Source: Globodera rostochiensis (lineage: Eukaryota > Nematoda > Chromadorea > Rhabditida > Heteroderidae). From it: a stretch of DNA of 64,000 bases. The notes under the pieces were generated by a model that did not search any database, was not told the origin of the DNA, and worked only from the letters and a program-made list of their open reading frames with translations. The stretch spans positions 2,724,449-2,788,448 of the forward strand of contig JAEVLN010000011.1 of the NCBI GenBank assembly GCA_018350325.1, written 5' to 3'. Positions within the stretch are counted from its first letter, which is position 1, and each line of letters opens with the position of its first letter. The translations under genes were made by a program, and so were the position numbers. Below, in pieces: positions 31,821 through 44,126 of the stretch.

Positions 31821-34800
31821 TCAATCTTCTGTCCGTACACCAAAAACTGATTCCAACATGCGAACATCGACCTTTTTCTTTTCGTCTTTGACATTTTTGA
31901 TCAGTTCCTCAATTGTTTTCGCCTTCTCTTTGTCCCCAAAACTGTTCTCCAGTTGAGCAAATCGCTTCAGAATCGTCAAATCTGTGAGAATTTAATTAAA
32001 ACATTGGTTAAGTTAAATACAATAAAAAAAACTTTACGACCAATTTATATTTATCCGATTCCAAAGAATTAAAAACAACTTTACGTTTTTTCTTTTCCGA
32101 GCAGTGAAGGGTTCTTCCCAGCAATCGATGAAATGCCTCGGTATCGTTTTGCTGCAAAAGATGCCGGCCATATTCAAACCAGGGCTCGAGCTCGTGATGT
32201 CGAAATCTTCTGACCATTGACTCGTAAAGCTCCCTGATCTCCTAAATAAAGCAATAGTAAACAATACGCCTAAATGTTTGAATATTGGAAATGGGTTCCA
32301 GAATGTGCATTTTTTTTTGTTCGGTTTTATATCGGGAAAAGTGAAAGGCGCTGTTTTTTCAAACGAATTTGAACCTCTTCTCTCCCCGCTGCGTTGGTTT
32401 GTTTTTTCAACAGTTCTATCAAATATCTGTGCATTTGCATGGCATTTGACGCTGCACATGCTCGTTTGAACACTTCTTGCAGCGATTCTTCCGTCCCCAG
32501 CGCAACCTCCAAATTTAAATACGCTCTCCAAACATCGGCGAGATCGGAGTCATTTCTATTAATTTAACAAAACACGATTTGTTTGTTTCTTATTTTCCCA
32601 CAACTGACTGGAAGGTGATCATCTTCAGTGCCCGTTCCGCAACATCTTTTCCGAGTTCGTACCTCCGACACATTCTCAGGCCTTCATGTGTCAGACAGAA
32701 ACGGATAAACCCAATCGATCCAGAACACGAATTTGGATGCGCAATAAGAAACTGTTCATATTCTTCGACAGAAGCTAAAGACGGTCCTTCCGGCAGATCA
32801 AAGCAGGTCGTTGGCTTAAACCGCAAAACACATAAACGATGTTTGTGAATTGGGCAATTGTGTTGGTCAGACCTCATTTGCATCCTCCTCCATCTTCTCT
32901 GTCGTGTCATGTTCTTTGTCCTCCTCATTCTCTTGTTCTTCTTCATCTGCTGGCTCCTCAAATATACTGCCATCCTCCAATTCCTTCTCCTCCTCCGTCG
33001 GTTTGACCTTCTTTTTTGACTTCGTCTGGCAAGACACCTTAAAATGATCGTTGAAGCAAAGTAACAGAAGTGTTATTGTGTTCTTACCGACTGACTCTGT
33101 TCTTTGTCGTTGAACTCCTTGCTATTGACCAGGCTAAGACATAAAACCCGACCCTTCTTTGTCTTATTCACGCTGACCACTCGACCATAGCGCAACTCTC
33201 CCGTATCAAACAACTGAAGATGATTTGTTGGTTTTGCTTCCTCCATCTCGGTATTTGTTGTTGCCGACGCTTTTGAATCCAATGCAATTATGGCGCGAAA
33301 GTCAGGATTAATCTGCAATTACAGCCAAAGAATTTTAAAATAAGATCAGTTTAATTTGTTATTGCAAATTCCCATTAATTACTTCGAAAAAGTAAATAGT
33401 CTTTATACCTCTCCAATTATGTGTGACTGGTCCGTGTCCTCTTCCTCTTTCTTTGCCGTGTCCACAATGAACACCGGGACGATGTTGCCGGTGCTAAACT
33501 CTTCACGATATCTGATCAGACTGAACTTCTTCCGCGGCTCTTGCACTTTATCAGGGATGCAAGTGCATTCGACGATTCTGAACGTTCTTCACAGTTTAAA
33601 AAAGCCAAAACGGAACGCCATATCTACCTATCACTTTGATGCCTTTCCAGCAATAACTCCCGTCCTTTTCCACTGATCGATTTGGACCGACTCACACAAA
33701 TCACTTTGACATTTACGGTCTTCCCCGAGTTTCGAGCCAAAAAGTTTTGCATCGGAAGTGAACCTTCGGTCAATTCGCTACGCGAAAAACTGAGTTCGCT
33801 TGCATGAAGGCGACCTTAGAAATGGCACACAATGTTATTCGAAGTAACATAAAAAGGTCTCCTGCACCTATACTCCCGCCCGGAAGGAGAAGCTCCGCCG
33901 TTGTCGCTGAAGAAGTGCCGCCGTAGGGCCATTGGCCAAGAACGCGGGCGGTGTAAACCCGAAAAGGCTTTGCGGATCGTATAACCCGGGTGTTATTGCC
34001 GCTGGGAACCGTTTTTTGCAGAAATTCTCCAATGAATCCATTGTCTTCCGATGGCAAGTCCAAAAGCATTTTTGCCTGCTCGACATTGACGCTCTTTACT
34101 CGAACTTTTATCGGCATTCCAATCGCAATTGCGTCGCTGGACAACAATGCAACTTTACTAAAAAAATAAAAAAGAACCTTATTTGTAAGAGCCCGGTACG
34201 TCAATATTCATATTCAATAGTGTTTCGTTGTCTTTATAAGTGTCTATTTATACAATAAAATAAAATTAGACGTAATCAGATAACTGTTAATGAATGGCCA
34301 AACCTTGGTGGTAAAATCCCAGCAATTCGACCGTAGAATGTGATCAAAACAGAACCTCCCTGCAAATGTTTGATGACCGTTCCAGTCGAAAAAACCCCCG
34401 CCAAATCGTTAGAGATTTCAACAATTTGTTTCTCCGCTTTGGATTGTTTGACAAGCGATTGTTTGGCAGTCAAAAAAAGTCGGCCCAAATTGGCGTCAAA
34501 GAACAGCACACGACAAGACAATTTTTGACCTTAATAAGACAATAGTAATTTCCGTATAAAGTGGGATATTGAGTCATAGCTTATGCCAACGCATTTCCAT
34601 AAACTAATAAAATGAAAAAATTAATCAATTTCTTAAATTTTCTTAACTAAAAAACGTAGGCGAACGGCATCACTCAAACCTACCGAAAAACAAAGACCGA
34701 CGTTTAAATGTCTCAAATGATATGCCATTTTAAGAAATATCTTTGGAAAAGAATGGACAACCATTCCCAGCCCAAGCACCTGTCTGAAAGCGTTTTTGCC

Positions 34801-36959
34801 AATGTTTGGCCGGTCTGTCCAGTGCATGAACCATTGTCACAAAACCAAAAAATCCCCGTCCAAAGGCCACTTTCATTCCCTTCGCATTCAATGATTTTAT
34901 TCGTCCAGTAATCCTCATCCCGGGACGTGCTTCTTCTGCGCAAACGATACTTTGGCGGAGATCAACGGATCTGGTAGTGACGAACAACTGCCGTTCAACA
35001 ATCGAAAATCCGATGACACGACACTCGTGAACTGACCCAATTGAAAATCTTGACACTGAAACCCAAAATAAAAATGCTAAAACAAAACAAAAAAATCACA
35101 ATTTTCTTCCGCGTTATCAATGTGAATACGTAGTGCCTTTGCAGTCAGCAGATGCTTTTCATTGTCGTCATCCAATTTAAAAAAGACATTTTGCTGCTTG
35201 TCCACGTGAAAGACTCGTCCATTAATTCGTGACCCAATTTTAAATTCCTGAACACAGACTCATAAATTAACATATAAAGAGAAGAAAAAGGAAACAAAGT
35301 AATAAAAAGAGTTTTATGCGTTCATTGTAGTATTTACCGAAGGTAGCAAGCGCTTTTCACATCTTGACAAAGCGAGAATTTCTGGGTGAGCATTAAGCAT
35401 CAGCACCGATGTGTTCGGTTGAGAACCAATGCAACAGGCGCGAAATTTCTTCGCTATTTTACTGGGGTCAAAACGCAGTCGGGGAGGCAAGTGGACTTTT
35501 CTAATAAAAGCCTTTAAACCTAAACAGTCAGAAATACTTTAAAATGACGTAATTCGCTGCCCTACCGCCGTTTATGCCAACAAATATGCCATCGGACACA
35601 ACTTTCTCCGGTTCGACCTCCACAATTGACCCGGGCGTCAAATGTCTGGATTCCAGCGCACTGGGCAGTCCTTCTAAGCCAAGGCAGCCCATTTCGACAA
35701 AGCCGGAGAGTGCGATCACTCGAGCAGACGGCGAAGGCCTCTCCTTCACACGGAACAGTGCCACTTGACCGACGCGCAATTTGTCCAATGATAAATGGGG
35801 CGGGAGATCATCACACCGCACGAAACCATTGGCCGAGCTCATCGAAAAGCCCAAATCAATCACGGCACCTAAAAGCAATGTTTCTTTCCTTCTGATTGTA
35901 AGATGTATTTCCTAATCACAGGTGTCAGTAATTTAACAAAAAAAAACGAGAATAATTAAATTTTTCATTTTAAAAGCTCATCAATTAAAAGTGTGGCTAG
36001 CGTCATTACCCTTCTCTTCAATGCTTGCAATAGCCCCATTTAGGACAGAATTAGCAAGCAGAAGTGATGGAATCAAATGGCTGTTGACTTCATTTGGACA
36101 AACGGTGACCGTTGGCATTGAGTTTTTTCCTAAATATTTGCGTTGCCAAAACAAAAAACAAACTGCCTAACCCCGTGCCTTCGTTGAGGGAGGAACTGTT
36201 ACCCTAAAAGCCAATGCTTGTCCCTTCGTAAACAGTTCATCCAACGTCGCTTCTGTACTAGCCAAATTTTTCGTGAATATTTTGCCGATTTGAGTAGCCG
36301 GTAACTTCATTATAATTCCCTCTACATATTCAAGTGTCAGATCAACTTCACCGATCTAAATGTTAATTCTACCAATGACAATTCAATGTCTAAATAAATA
36401 ACATATTTGACGAAGGCCAATCCACGCAGATTTTGTGTGAGAAGATCGCGTGTAAATTTTTGACGGAAAACTCCCTCATAAGAAATGTCACATTCGTCAT
36501 CAATTTTATGTTTTTTCTAAAATCAAAATCGAGAAACACATTATTCACATTTCATTTCTGTAATAATAAAGCTGATCTGCCCATTTGGGAAAAAAAAAAT
36601 GTTTTCTAGTCGAGAAAGGGATTCCGAGAATGAAACGGTCAAATAGAAGTCAACCCCGATAAATTAAAAAACACTTTCCTCGACTTTAAAAACCCAATAC
36701 GATTGGGTCCTCCTTTTGGGTCATTTCCAATTTTCCTATCATCAAACCGACCCAAATGGGGCCAGCCTTATACTATCCAATTCAACCTTAGAAGTTGAAT
36801 GATCCGTTGAAAAAAGTCTCTTCGCTCCGCTTCTAAATGTTTATTAATTCAAAATTTCATTGTTCTCTATTTACCATTAAGCACCCACCTCCTTTTCTTT
36901 GAGTCTATATGCAATACTTTAGAAACTCCTCCCCTTGGGAAGTCTATTTCTGTACTCAT
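31821..36959 (-). CDS. RRP5: RRP5 / PDCD11 ribosome biogenesis factor
   Basis: Nucleolar RNA-binding protein needed for processing of pre-rRNA towards both 18S and 5.8S rRNA. It starts MSTEIDFPRGGVSKVLHIDS; FPRGG is the hallmark N end of Rrp5. Many exons encode repeated S1 RNA-binding domains; clear ones are near 35530-35880 (KLRVGQVALFRVKERPSPSA), 34730-35056 (FSIGSVHECRVIGFSIVERQ) and 33770-34204. An acidic Lys/Glu linker (32850-33020) is followed by HAT repeats: GFIRFCLTHEGLRMCRRYEL, AERALKMITF, YESMVRRFRHHELEPWFEYG, RFAQLENSFGDKEKAKTIEE. The frame used stops after GVRTED at 31821, but the family continues with another HAT repeat, and a +1 frame there reads WNQFLVYGQK, so the C end may be frameshifted or truncated. 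A 350-nt intron follows the first exon. Confidence 0.85.
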
Positions 36960-37787
36960 CGAAATAAATTGTGGTAACCTAAAAAATTAGTTGAAATTTT
37001 TGCATTTATGCTGACTGTTTGAGGGGATAAATGCAGAAAAGTGAAGAATACTGAAGTTGTCGCTTTTGGTAGCATGTTATGTACAGGGGGGATCCCAGTT
37101 CTGAGATAGCCTCATTTGCGGTTATTTGGAATTTGATTTGGGTTTACTCCACTTTTACTTAATTCCATTACCGAAATGTTTCCAAAAGACAGATCGCCAA
37201 AACGGGAGAGAAAAAAAAGACTTAAATTGGCGTTTCGCCTAATTTTGTAGCTGCTCTTGAGTTCGAGCGCAAAAAAGACTGCTTTTTTATTTGGTTACAA
37301 ATCTCGAGAAAAACTAACATTTTAAAACTTTGCATTTTTTTGTTAAAGAATTTTGAGTCAAAAAATGTCAAAATATTTAGCCAACGTCTTTTTTAGCTAA
37401 TTTCATAGAAACTTAAATAAAAATCCGGGCCCTAGTTATGAGTATGTTATTGTATTTGTTTTCGGCGTGCAGTTTAACAAAGACTACCATTGACCAGAAC
37501 GAGTTGCATAAGGGAAAAAAGCACATGAGTCATTTGAGAGCACTTCACATTATGCGAATGATCAGAAAAGTACAGGACCTTACATTATAAAATATTTTTA
37601 TGAGACCGACCCTTTTCCCCCAGCTTCTCGGCTCCCAACTTTTTTTCCAGCAAAGGTTATAGTTTGAGAGGTAAATTCGTAGTGCGTCTGTTTGATTAGG
37701 AAAATATGTAGACGACAAATTTTAAATAGTTCAAATGAATGTAAAATTAAACGAACAAAACTCAGTTGTAACGCACTTTAAATTGGA
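36960..37787. other. Gene-free spacer, AT-rich
   Basis: It lies between the RRP5 start and the 3' end of the acidic secreted protein gene. It contains T-runs and a short segment near 37320-37440 loosely similar to the G-tract repeat family (GTTAAAGAATTTTGAGTC, CCGGGCCCTAGTTATGA), too weak to call. The RRP5 promoter should be here. Confidence 0.5.
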
Positions 37788-39210
37788 TTAGTTTTTTTGT
37801 GGTGGACATTTGCAAAACCTTCCGGTCCCAAATTCCACACTTTCCTTCAGTTCTGCAGCTGTTGACCGTGCTCTTCTCGTTATTTTCCAGCCGTTGATGA
37901 TCCTCGGAAGCCGTTCTTCTCCGGTAACCAATGTTTCTGAAAAACCACATACTAAAGGGGCGCTTTTCCAATATTCTTTCTAGCAGTACATTGTCTGCAA
38001 CTGACCTCGACAGTCGTTGCGTGCACATCTGAGTCCCAGGACAATTTTGTCCCACCATGTCAGTGTCTCTTCTTCCCCCGCGTCTTCTAATGACACAGTC
38101 TCTGCAACATCCAACTCCCCTGTCTCTTCTTTCCCATTCTCATGAATTTTTACTTCTTGTTCCTCAGAAAACTGTCGACCGTCCGGTGCCGACGCTATGT
38201 CAGCGACGTCAATTATCGGCGGGAGGGACCGTGTGGCACTCCCTTCCTTCTGGAGTGACGGGAGAGTCTGTACTTTCTCTTCCGTTTGGTGTTGCTCTTG
38301 CCCGTCTCTTCCCCCTTTTTCCCCGCCAATTTCTCCCGATGTTTCATTTTCCAAATTTTCGTCTCTTCCATTTTCCTCATTTACATTATTTGCTTGGACC
38401 TTAACTTTAATCGTCTCATTTTCATTTGTCTCATTTGTGCGGCTTTCAGTCCCTTTTATTTCCGTTTTGTTCGAATTTGCTCTGCTTTCGTTGGAGGGTT
38501 CGTCAACATTTGCTCCAGCCTTTGGTTCATGAGCTCCTTTGTTTAAGGGAATTTCATCATCGGTAGGAGTCTTCGTTTCACTAATGGGCGATTCATCGGA
38601 TGATGGGCGAAGAGTCAGTTTGGCCCGCTCAACCGAATTCGCATCGCTTTCAGAGGAGGTCTTTTCCTGCTGACGAAGTTCCAATTGGTCATGGAAATCT
38701 TTTGTGTCCTCCTCTATTTGTGTGATCACTGCATCCAACGGAAATCGGAGCTCCGGCACTTCCTCGTCAGAATGATCATACCTTGGAGAGGTATTTCAAA
38801 CAGCAATTATTGTGAGGGGGGGGGTGTCAATGCATTAGTCCCGAGAAACATTTCGGACGACGATATCGTGGAGTTTAATTGGCCTACTCGGACCATGTCC
38901 ATTAAAATCACTCCAAAGATATTGTCTTAATTTGAGTCGATTGTATTCTTTCTCCTTTCCCTCACTTTGTTTCTCTCTCGGTCGGACGTTCTTCTGCAGT
39001 TGCCGGTATGAATTTTACTTCTCCCTTTTGAGGGTGCTGCTTATCATTATCTCCATCAAATTGCTCATTTGGCACGACATTTTGGGGTAGGACAGTCGGT
39101 TGTTGTAGTTGCCGAGATTCTAGGGGTTCATTTATCTCTTGAAGGTACGGAAACGCAATACAAAATGCGAGCAACGAAAGGAATTGAATCATGTTGTAAA
39201 AGTGTCCCAT
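37788..39210 (-). CDS. Acidic secreted protein of unknown function
   Basis: Not recognised. Three exons join in phase. The first (about 38962-39210) starts MGHFYNMIQFLSLLAFCIAF, a good signal peptide with no transmembrane helix after it. The second (about 38000-38785) encodes YDHSDEEVPELRFPLD and a long, very acidic, Asn/Glu/Ser/Thr-rich stretch, ending TWWDKIVLGLRCARNDC. The third (37788-37935) encodes ETLVTGEERLPRIINGWKIT and ends FGTGRFCKCPPQKN-stop. The protein is about 390 residues. The compact C end with Trp pair and four cysteines looks folded, while the centre looks disordered. Secreted proteins with this build are frequent among nematode lineage-specific families; whether it is a parasitism effector is not shown by the sequence. 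Confidence 0.65.
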
Positions 39211-39916
39211 TTCGTCTAAAAAAAGACACCATCATGATATGAAGAATAAGGACGGTATCGGTGATGAGTTGCAAAAAATATTGGAAGTGTCGGAGTTGGC
39301 TGGCAAGTTTATGACACCCTCAACATCGTCACATCAGCAGATCCCGAGTCTCAGCCAATCTCCGACCTTTCAGGTATGTATTGATCTGCTGCCATTAGAA
39401 CTAAAGCGTTAGTCAACAAGGTAAAAGAGACAATGGATGATGGATTGAGAAAGAGTCACAAAGAAAGGCTAATGGAGATGGCCTGGGGGGGAGACTAATG
39501 GAACAGATGGATAGGCGTGGGGTACACTTCAAGCAACGAAAGAAGCACTCATTGTGGCGTTTATATTTTCAGCACCCGATAAAACAGGGTCCCGATATGC
39601 CCTTTTTTAATGTCCTTTTTTGGGGGTGCCCCTATCTTTACAATTTGAAAAGCCCTTTTTTTAAAGCTTCATCTTTTTTTTGTCTTTATTTGAGATTTTG
39701 CAATTTTTGAAGGCTTTCGTTTAAATTTTGAATAAAATCTTTAGCAGATGGCCATTTAATTTCCAAGCATTTTCTCATTCTTTTTGAATTTTTTGGACGC
39801 TTAAAAATGTTCAAAATAAAAAGTTAATTTTTAGAAAAACTGATCAGAAAACAATAGTTTTGTTATTTAAGAATATCTGACAAACAAATTTAATCTTCAA
39901 CATTGACTAAAGAGAC
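39211..39916. other. Spacer with a possible plus-strand upstream exon
   Basis: From ATG 39239 to a CAG/GTATGT donor at 39372/39373 the plus strand reads MKNKDGIGDELQKILEVSEL to SLSQSPTFQ. Its phase fits the acceptor TTTCCAG just before the RRM segment QECTLYVRNL at 39944. If real, the RRM gene would start only 28 bp from the ATG of the opposite-strand gene. The remainder (39373-39900) is T-rich with no exon. Confidence 0.35.
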
Positions 39917-41442
39917 ATGCTGGGATATGCAAATTTCCAGCAAGAATGCACATTGTATGTGCGAAATTTGGATGAGAGAGTAACGGAAAAGTTGTTGGAA
40001 GAGCTCTTCACTCAGGTGACAAGTGCCAAGTTTTACAGACTTTCATTTCCTTTAATTATTTAAATACAAAAAAAAAAAAAACTAATTTTGTTACCTCTTT
40101 CCTATGCCCTCATGACAGAATTTTAAAGGCTTTTTTAGGTTGGGCCGGTAAATATTGTCACCATAAGAGACTCCCAACAGCAGCACAAAACCTCAGATAC
40201 AACAGCGATACCAAAAGCGCCCGCAAATCGTTACGGATTCATTGAATTTGCCGATGTTGAATCGGTTTTGTTTGCCTGCGAAGTAATGGACGCGGTCGAA
40301 ATTTACGGACAGAAACTCAAAGTGCAGCCGAGGGACAACACAACCCAGGTTTAATGCATTTGAGGGATTCTTTTGGTTTTGGAGAAAACGCAAAATAAAA
40401 TCAAGTTTTCCGGTTATGGTGCATTTTACGCGCCCCATGAGTTTTTATGCAAGACTTGGAAAGTTTTATTTGTAATCATAAAATACATATGAAACTGGTT
40501 TAATGTTTTTTAAATATATTTTTTTCCTTGAAACCTTTAGTAGAGAACAGCAAACTTTAAGACGCGTTAAAATGAATTCAGAAAGACATTTACGCCCAAT
40601 TGGAGATGAACAAAACCTCCTGGGAGCGCCATCATTCATCCGCGAATAATTCGAAAAAGTCGGAAATGGCGGAGAAAAGTCGTTTGTCAACACGGCATTC
40701 GGATATCGGCGTGTACAATGAGCTGCAACAGCAGCCGACGGCCCCAGCGGCGGGACGCCAGCGCGTCGTCACTTTCAATCAAATCCAAGGCCAATTTGCC
40801 CTTCCGTTAATGCCATTGCCTCAAGCGCAAACAATGCCAACTTTTCCTATCCATTCGAATCCAAAGGGCGGTAGCCGGCAGCACCCACTCGCAATGGTTC
40901 TTAGTTTTGATATGATGCAGATAATTCCGTTGTAAGACCATAGCCCAGACTATGGAGTTGGGGGGGGGGGTTTGAATTAAAAATTCGGACAACAACATGA
41001 AGCATTTTATGAGCTATAGACTCCACTGCTTAAAGAATGCGATTTAATTTTTGGCCAAACTATCGCACTCGAAAGAATTTGGAAATAAAAAATCCAACAA
41101 TAAGACACTGATTGGAATTGGACTCCCTTCCTAAGGATTATTTTGGCTTTTCCTCAGTGGTCGCCTTATCCGTCTGCCCAAATGCAAATGGATTTTGCCC
41201 ATCCGGCCGGCCCATCCGACTTATATCCGCAGATGAGAATAGACACGCCGATTGTCCGTCGGATAAATGAGGAAAAGGGCGACCGTTACAAAGAACGTCC
41301 GACGAAACAGGCGAATTTCCGAAGTTTGCTTCAATTTGATTCGGTAAGCGGTCAGAATTTTGTTGGCCGACGCTCCGCCCCGTATTACAGAGAACGTAGT
41401 CAATTGTCTAAAGAGACTTTCCACAGAAAATCCGACAGATAG
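39917..41442 (+). CDS. RBM7-like RRM protein
   Basis: Single N-terminal RRM, then a disordered tail. Exon 1 reads CTLYVRNLDERVTEKLLEEL (RNP2 = LYVRNL) up to a donor after LFTQ. Exon 2 gives VGPVNIVTIRDSQQQ, GFIEFADVESVLFACEVM (RNP1 region) and YGQKLKVQPRDN. Later exons give ELEMNKTSWERHHSS, a Pro/Gln-rich part and a last exon with MRIDTPIVRRINEEKGDRY, stopping after FHRKSDR. Spacing and wording (VTEKLLEELFTQVGPV ... YGQKLKVQ) resemble RBM7/RBM11, the RRM subunit of the nuclear exosome-targeting (NEXT) complex; SF3B4-type RRMs are an alternative. The ATG at 39917 is the nearest one, but an upstream exon at 39239 could replace it. Confidence 0.65.
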
Positions 41443-42192
41443 TCGAAATGGCTGTCGGATTCTATTTTCTTGTATTGTCCATGCCAATGAATGATAAATT
41501 TCTTTGACCCTCGCAAATGCTTCGGTTTCTCGAAATCTGTTGGATTGTGAGGCTACACTAAAATACGTCCATTTGCATAGTGTAAAGTGCAGTTTCAGCC
41601 TCCCTCTCCTCCAACCACTGCCCTCATCAAATTGCTCGTCGTTGACCCCTTCCTTTATTAAATGTGAAGTCCCCTCGGGGGAAAGGACCTCTGACCACCA
41701 CCGTTGCGCGCCTCACTCCGCGCGGCAGCATTTTTTAGTATAGCCCCCATATTTGGCGCTTCTTGCATTACTTTTCGCCAACAACCGTTCCGCTTCATTC
41801 ATTCCCGGGGCTGTTCGACTGCGCAACTGTCGTCCGATGAGGCAAATGCTGTGGGATGGGAGGCGATGCGTCGGTCTGTCGCTGGGAGCTCCGCTTCTCT
41901 TCTCGTTGGGATTGGTGGATGGATGGACGGATGGGTGGACGATCCTTGATCCTCTTCCCCCCCCCCCATCCATCCAAATCCGCAATTGCTCCTTTTCGAT
42001 TCGCCATAGACGAACCAGTCAGTCCCCCCCCCCTTCGGCTGCGCATCCTCCCGTCCGTCCTTTTCACTTTCCCGATCGAAAGGAGAAACGCCCATTTTGT
42101 TTTGGGAGCGCCATTTTCATGTGAAGTGAGGCGGTGGTGTTGGTTCATCGGACACATTCCTACAAATCCACGCGCCCTTTTCAACCATTTCG
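41443..42192. other. Intergenic, probable promoter of the TPM-domain gene
   Basis: About 750 bp between two plus-strand genes. It contains short C-runs and inverted GGATGGATGGACGGATGG / CCATCCATCC-like motifs around 41910-41980 that could form a hairpin. Open frames on both strands here overlap each other and lack splice sites or family similarity, so I do not call them. Confidence 0.5.
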
Positions 42193-44126
42193 ATGCAAAT
42201 ACTCGCCCCCCTCCACTCACTCCGCTCCCCCGAGGCGACGGCGGCGGCAATTCTTCTCTTTTCTGTACTTGTCACAAAAGTGTGCTGTCAGTTCAGTCCA
42301 CAAACGTATCCGGACCCGCGGTTGGCGCTTGCATTGTTTGGTTTGGACGTTTCTGATGCCCTTTCAGAATTGACCCGTTGTCTTGCCGTCATCTGCTGCC
42401 TGCGCAGGTCTGCGATCCGTCCGAGATTTTGAAGTCGGATGAGCGACGCATTCTCAACGAGAAGATTGTCAGGGTGCGAGCCTAAAATTTACTGTTCCGC
42501 CCGGAAAAAACCAACAAATTACACAAATTCATCCCGTTTAGCTCCAACAGATAACGGCGAACATCAAAAACAGTTCTCCGGCGTGTGCTGACACAACCAA
42601 AAGCACCAATTTGTATATAATGATTGCGTTGGTTGATCGCCTCAATGCATTGCCATTTGAGTGGGTATTTCGGCACTTTTGTAAAGCCCCACCGGCCAAC
42701 GAATGTCCAATTTCGAGGGGGGGGGGGCTCCAATGTTCCAATGTTTGATTTGTTGGGTTTCGGTGTTAAATTGGGTACGGTACCATTGCCAAAAAGGTAC
42801 TGAATTTTAATTATTAAAAGCAGTGCCGGCAGTGACCATTCCGTGAACATTGAGAAGTTCACCAACCAACTCCGCTCCAAATACCAAAATTATCAGGTCA
42901 GTATTGGGGGAAAGCATTGTTGGACAAAATGCAAGCAGAATGGGTGTGACTCGAGACAATGCTTCCTCCTGGTAATTCTCCCGCCCCACAGCACAGGACA
43001 TTTCTTTGTGCGACCCGCTGGTGCTAATCGTCAACGCCCACGGCGACCGACAAGTGTTCACCGTAGCCGGTTCACCAACTAATTAGCGATTAAATTAGCT
43101 TTCTCAACTATCACTGGAAAATATATTTTAATTAATTATTCTTAATCGGTTCTTCCGATGTTTTCTTACGCATGGGCCCGCAACTCCGTCCCGGGATTAG
43201 TAAGGGCGAATGGGGCCGGGCGCTTTATTATATAATTCCGATTGATAGCCTTTAAATGCGTCAGTCAGTGGCAAAGTTCAGGTCGCGACGCTAAGCTAAG
43301 CAGGGAAGTGCTTCAGGCGGCGTTTCAACGAAATGTTGGCCATTTCCGTGGGGGGAACTACGCGTTGGGCCTGGAGGGGATGGTGGAGTACATTGTTTCG
43401 GCCTATGGAAGTGCTCACATTGTGCAGGTGCCGAGTTTGCCGGGCGAGCCGAGGTGGGGACGCTAACAATAGGAGGCTTCGGCTTTTTGGCATATTCCCT
43501 ACCGCCAAAATTAAGAAAGTCCAAAAACGAAAGTTTTGTCAACGGCCCGTCGTCCGTCTCTTCCGGAATGGGACAATTTGTTGCGCACGGAGTCCGGCAA
43601 CAGCAGAGACTGGCGGTTGCAGAGCCGAAGTTTGACATTGAAAGTGTCCCCGAAGGGGACAGACTGTGGACGCGCATTTTGGCGAAAGCGATGGCCCATT
43701 GCGGGGAAGAACCGAACAAATTGGTCAAATACGTACGGACGGCGGTGGAAGGTGGGCCAGAAATTGGGAAAATTCGGTGGGGCCTCGTCCCTAACGAACT
43801 TTATGAAAAAATAATTGGATTTTTGTCAGAATTGAAACACTCAATTAAATTTAAACGATTTTTCTCTCCTTTCCTCTCCTCCAATTTCAGAAGCAATGGA
43901 CATTTCGTTGAAGCTGATCAGCGACCCGCATTACAACAAAATTGAGGAGGACTCTCAAAACGTGGATAATGGGCCAAATGCACGGGAGAAGGCGTGGCAG
44001 GGGCTAAAGTCGCATTTGGAGGACATTTATATGAAATATGGCGCTCAAATTCAACAAATCGTGACGGCCGATCAGTGCCCCGCGAAGAGAGGGGAAAGGA
44101 CGCTGAGAATTTTGCGTTTGAATTAA
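42193..44126 (+). CDS. TPM-domain (MOLO-1-like) secreted or membrane protein
   Basis: It starts MQILAPLHSLRSPEATAAAI with a hydrophobic core ILLFSVLVTKVCC (signal peptide). Exons then read TYPDPRLALALFGLDVSDAL, VCDPSEILKSDERRILNEKI, NLYIMIALVDRLNALPF, NIEKFTNQLRSKYQNYQ, LCDPLVLIVNAHGDRQVFTV and, across a phase-1 intron, AGRDAKLSREVLQAAFQRNV ... GLEGMVEYIVSAYGS. CDP near the start and VFTVAGRDAKL are TPM-domain features shared with C. elegans MOLO-1, an auxiliary subunit of levamisole acetylcholine receptors. Downstream exons add GDRLWTRILAKAMAHCGEEP and AMDISLKLISDPHYNKIEED, ending TLRILRLN-stop; this extension I do not recognise and it could be a separate gene. No second transmembrane helix is obvious. 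Confidence 0.65.

Noticed and set aside
41700..42356. Overlapping frames of 79-166 codons on both strands
   Set aside because: All overlap each other in a GC-rich intergenic stretch and none shows exon borders or similarity.
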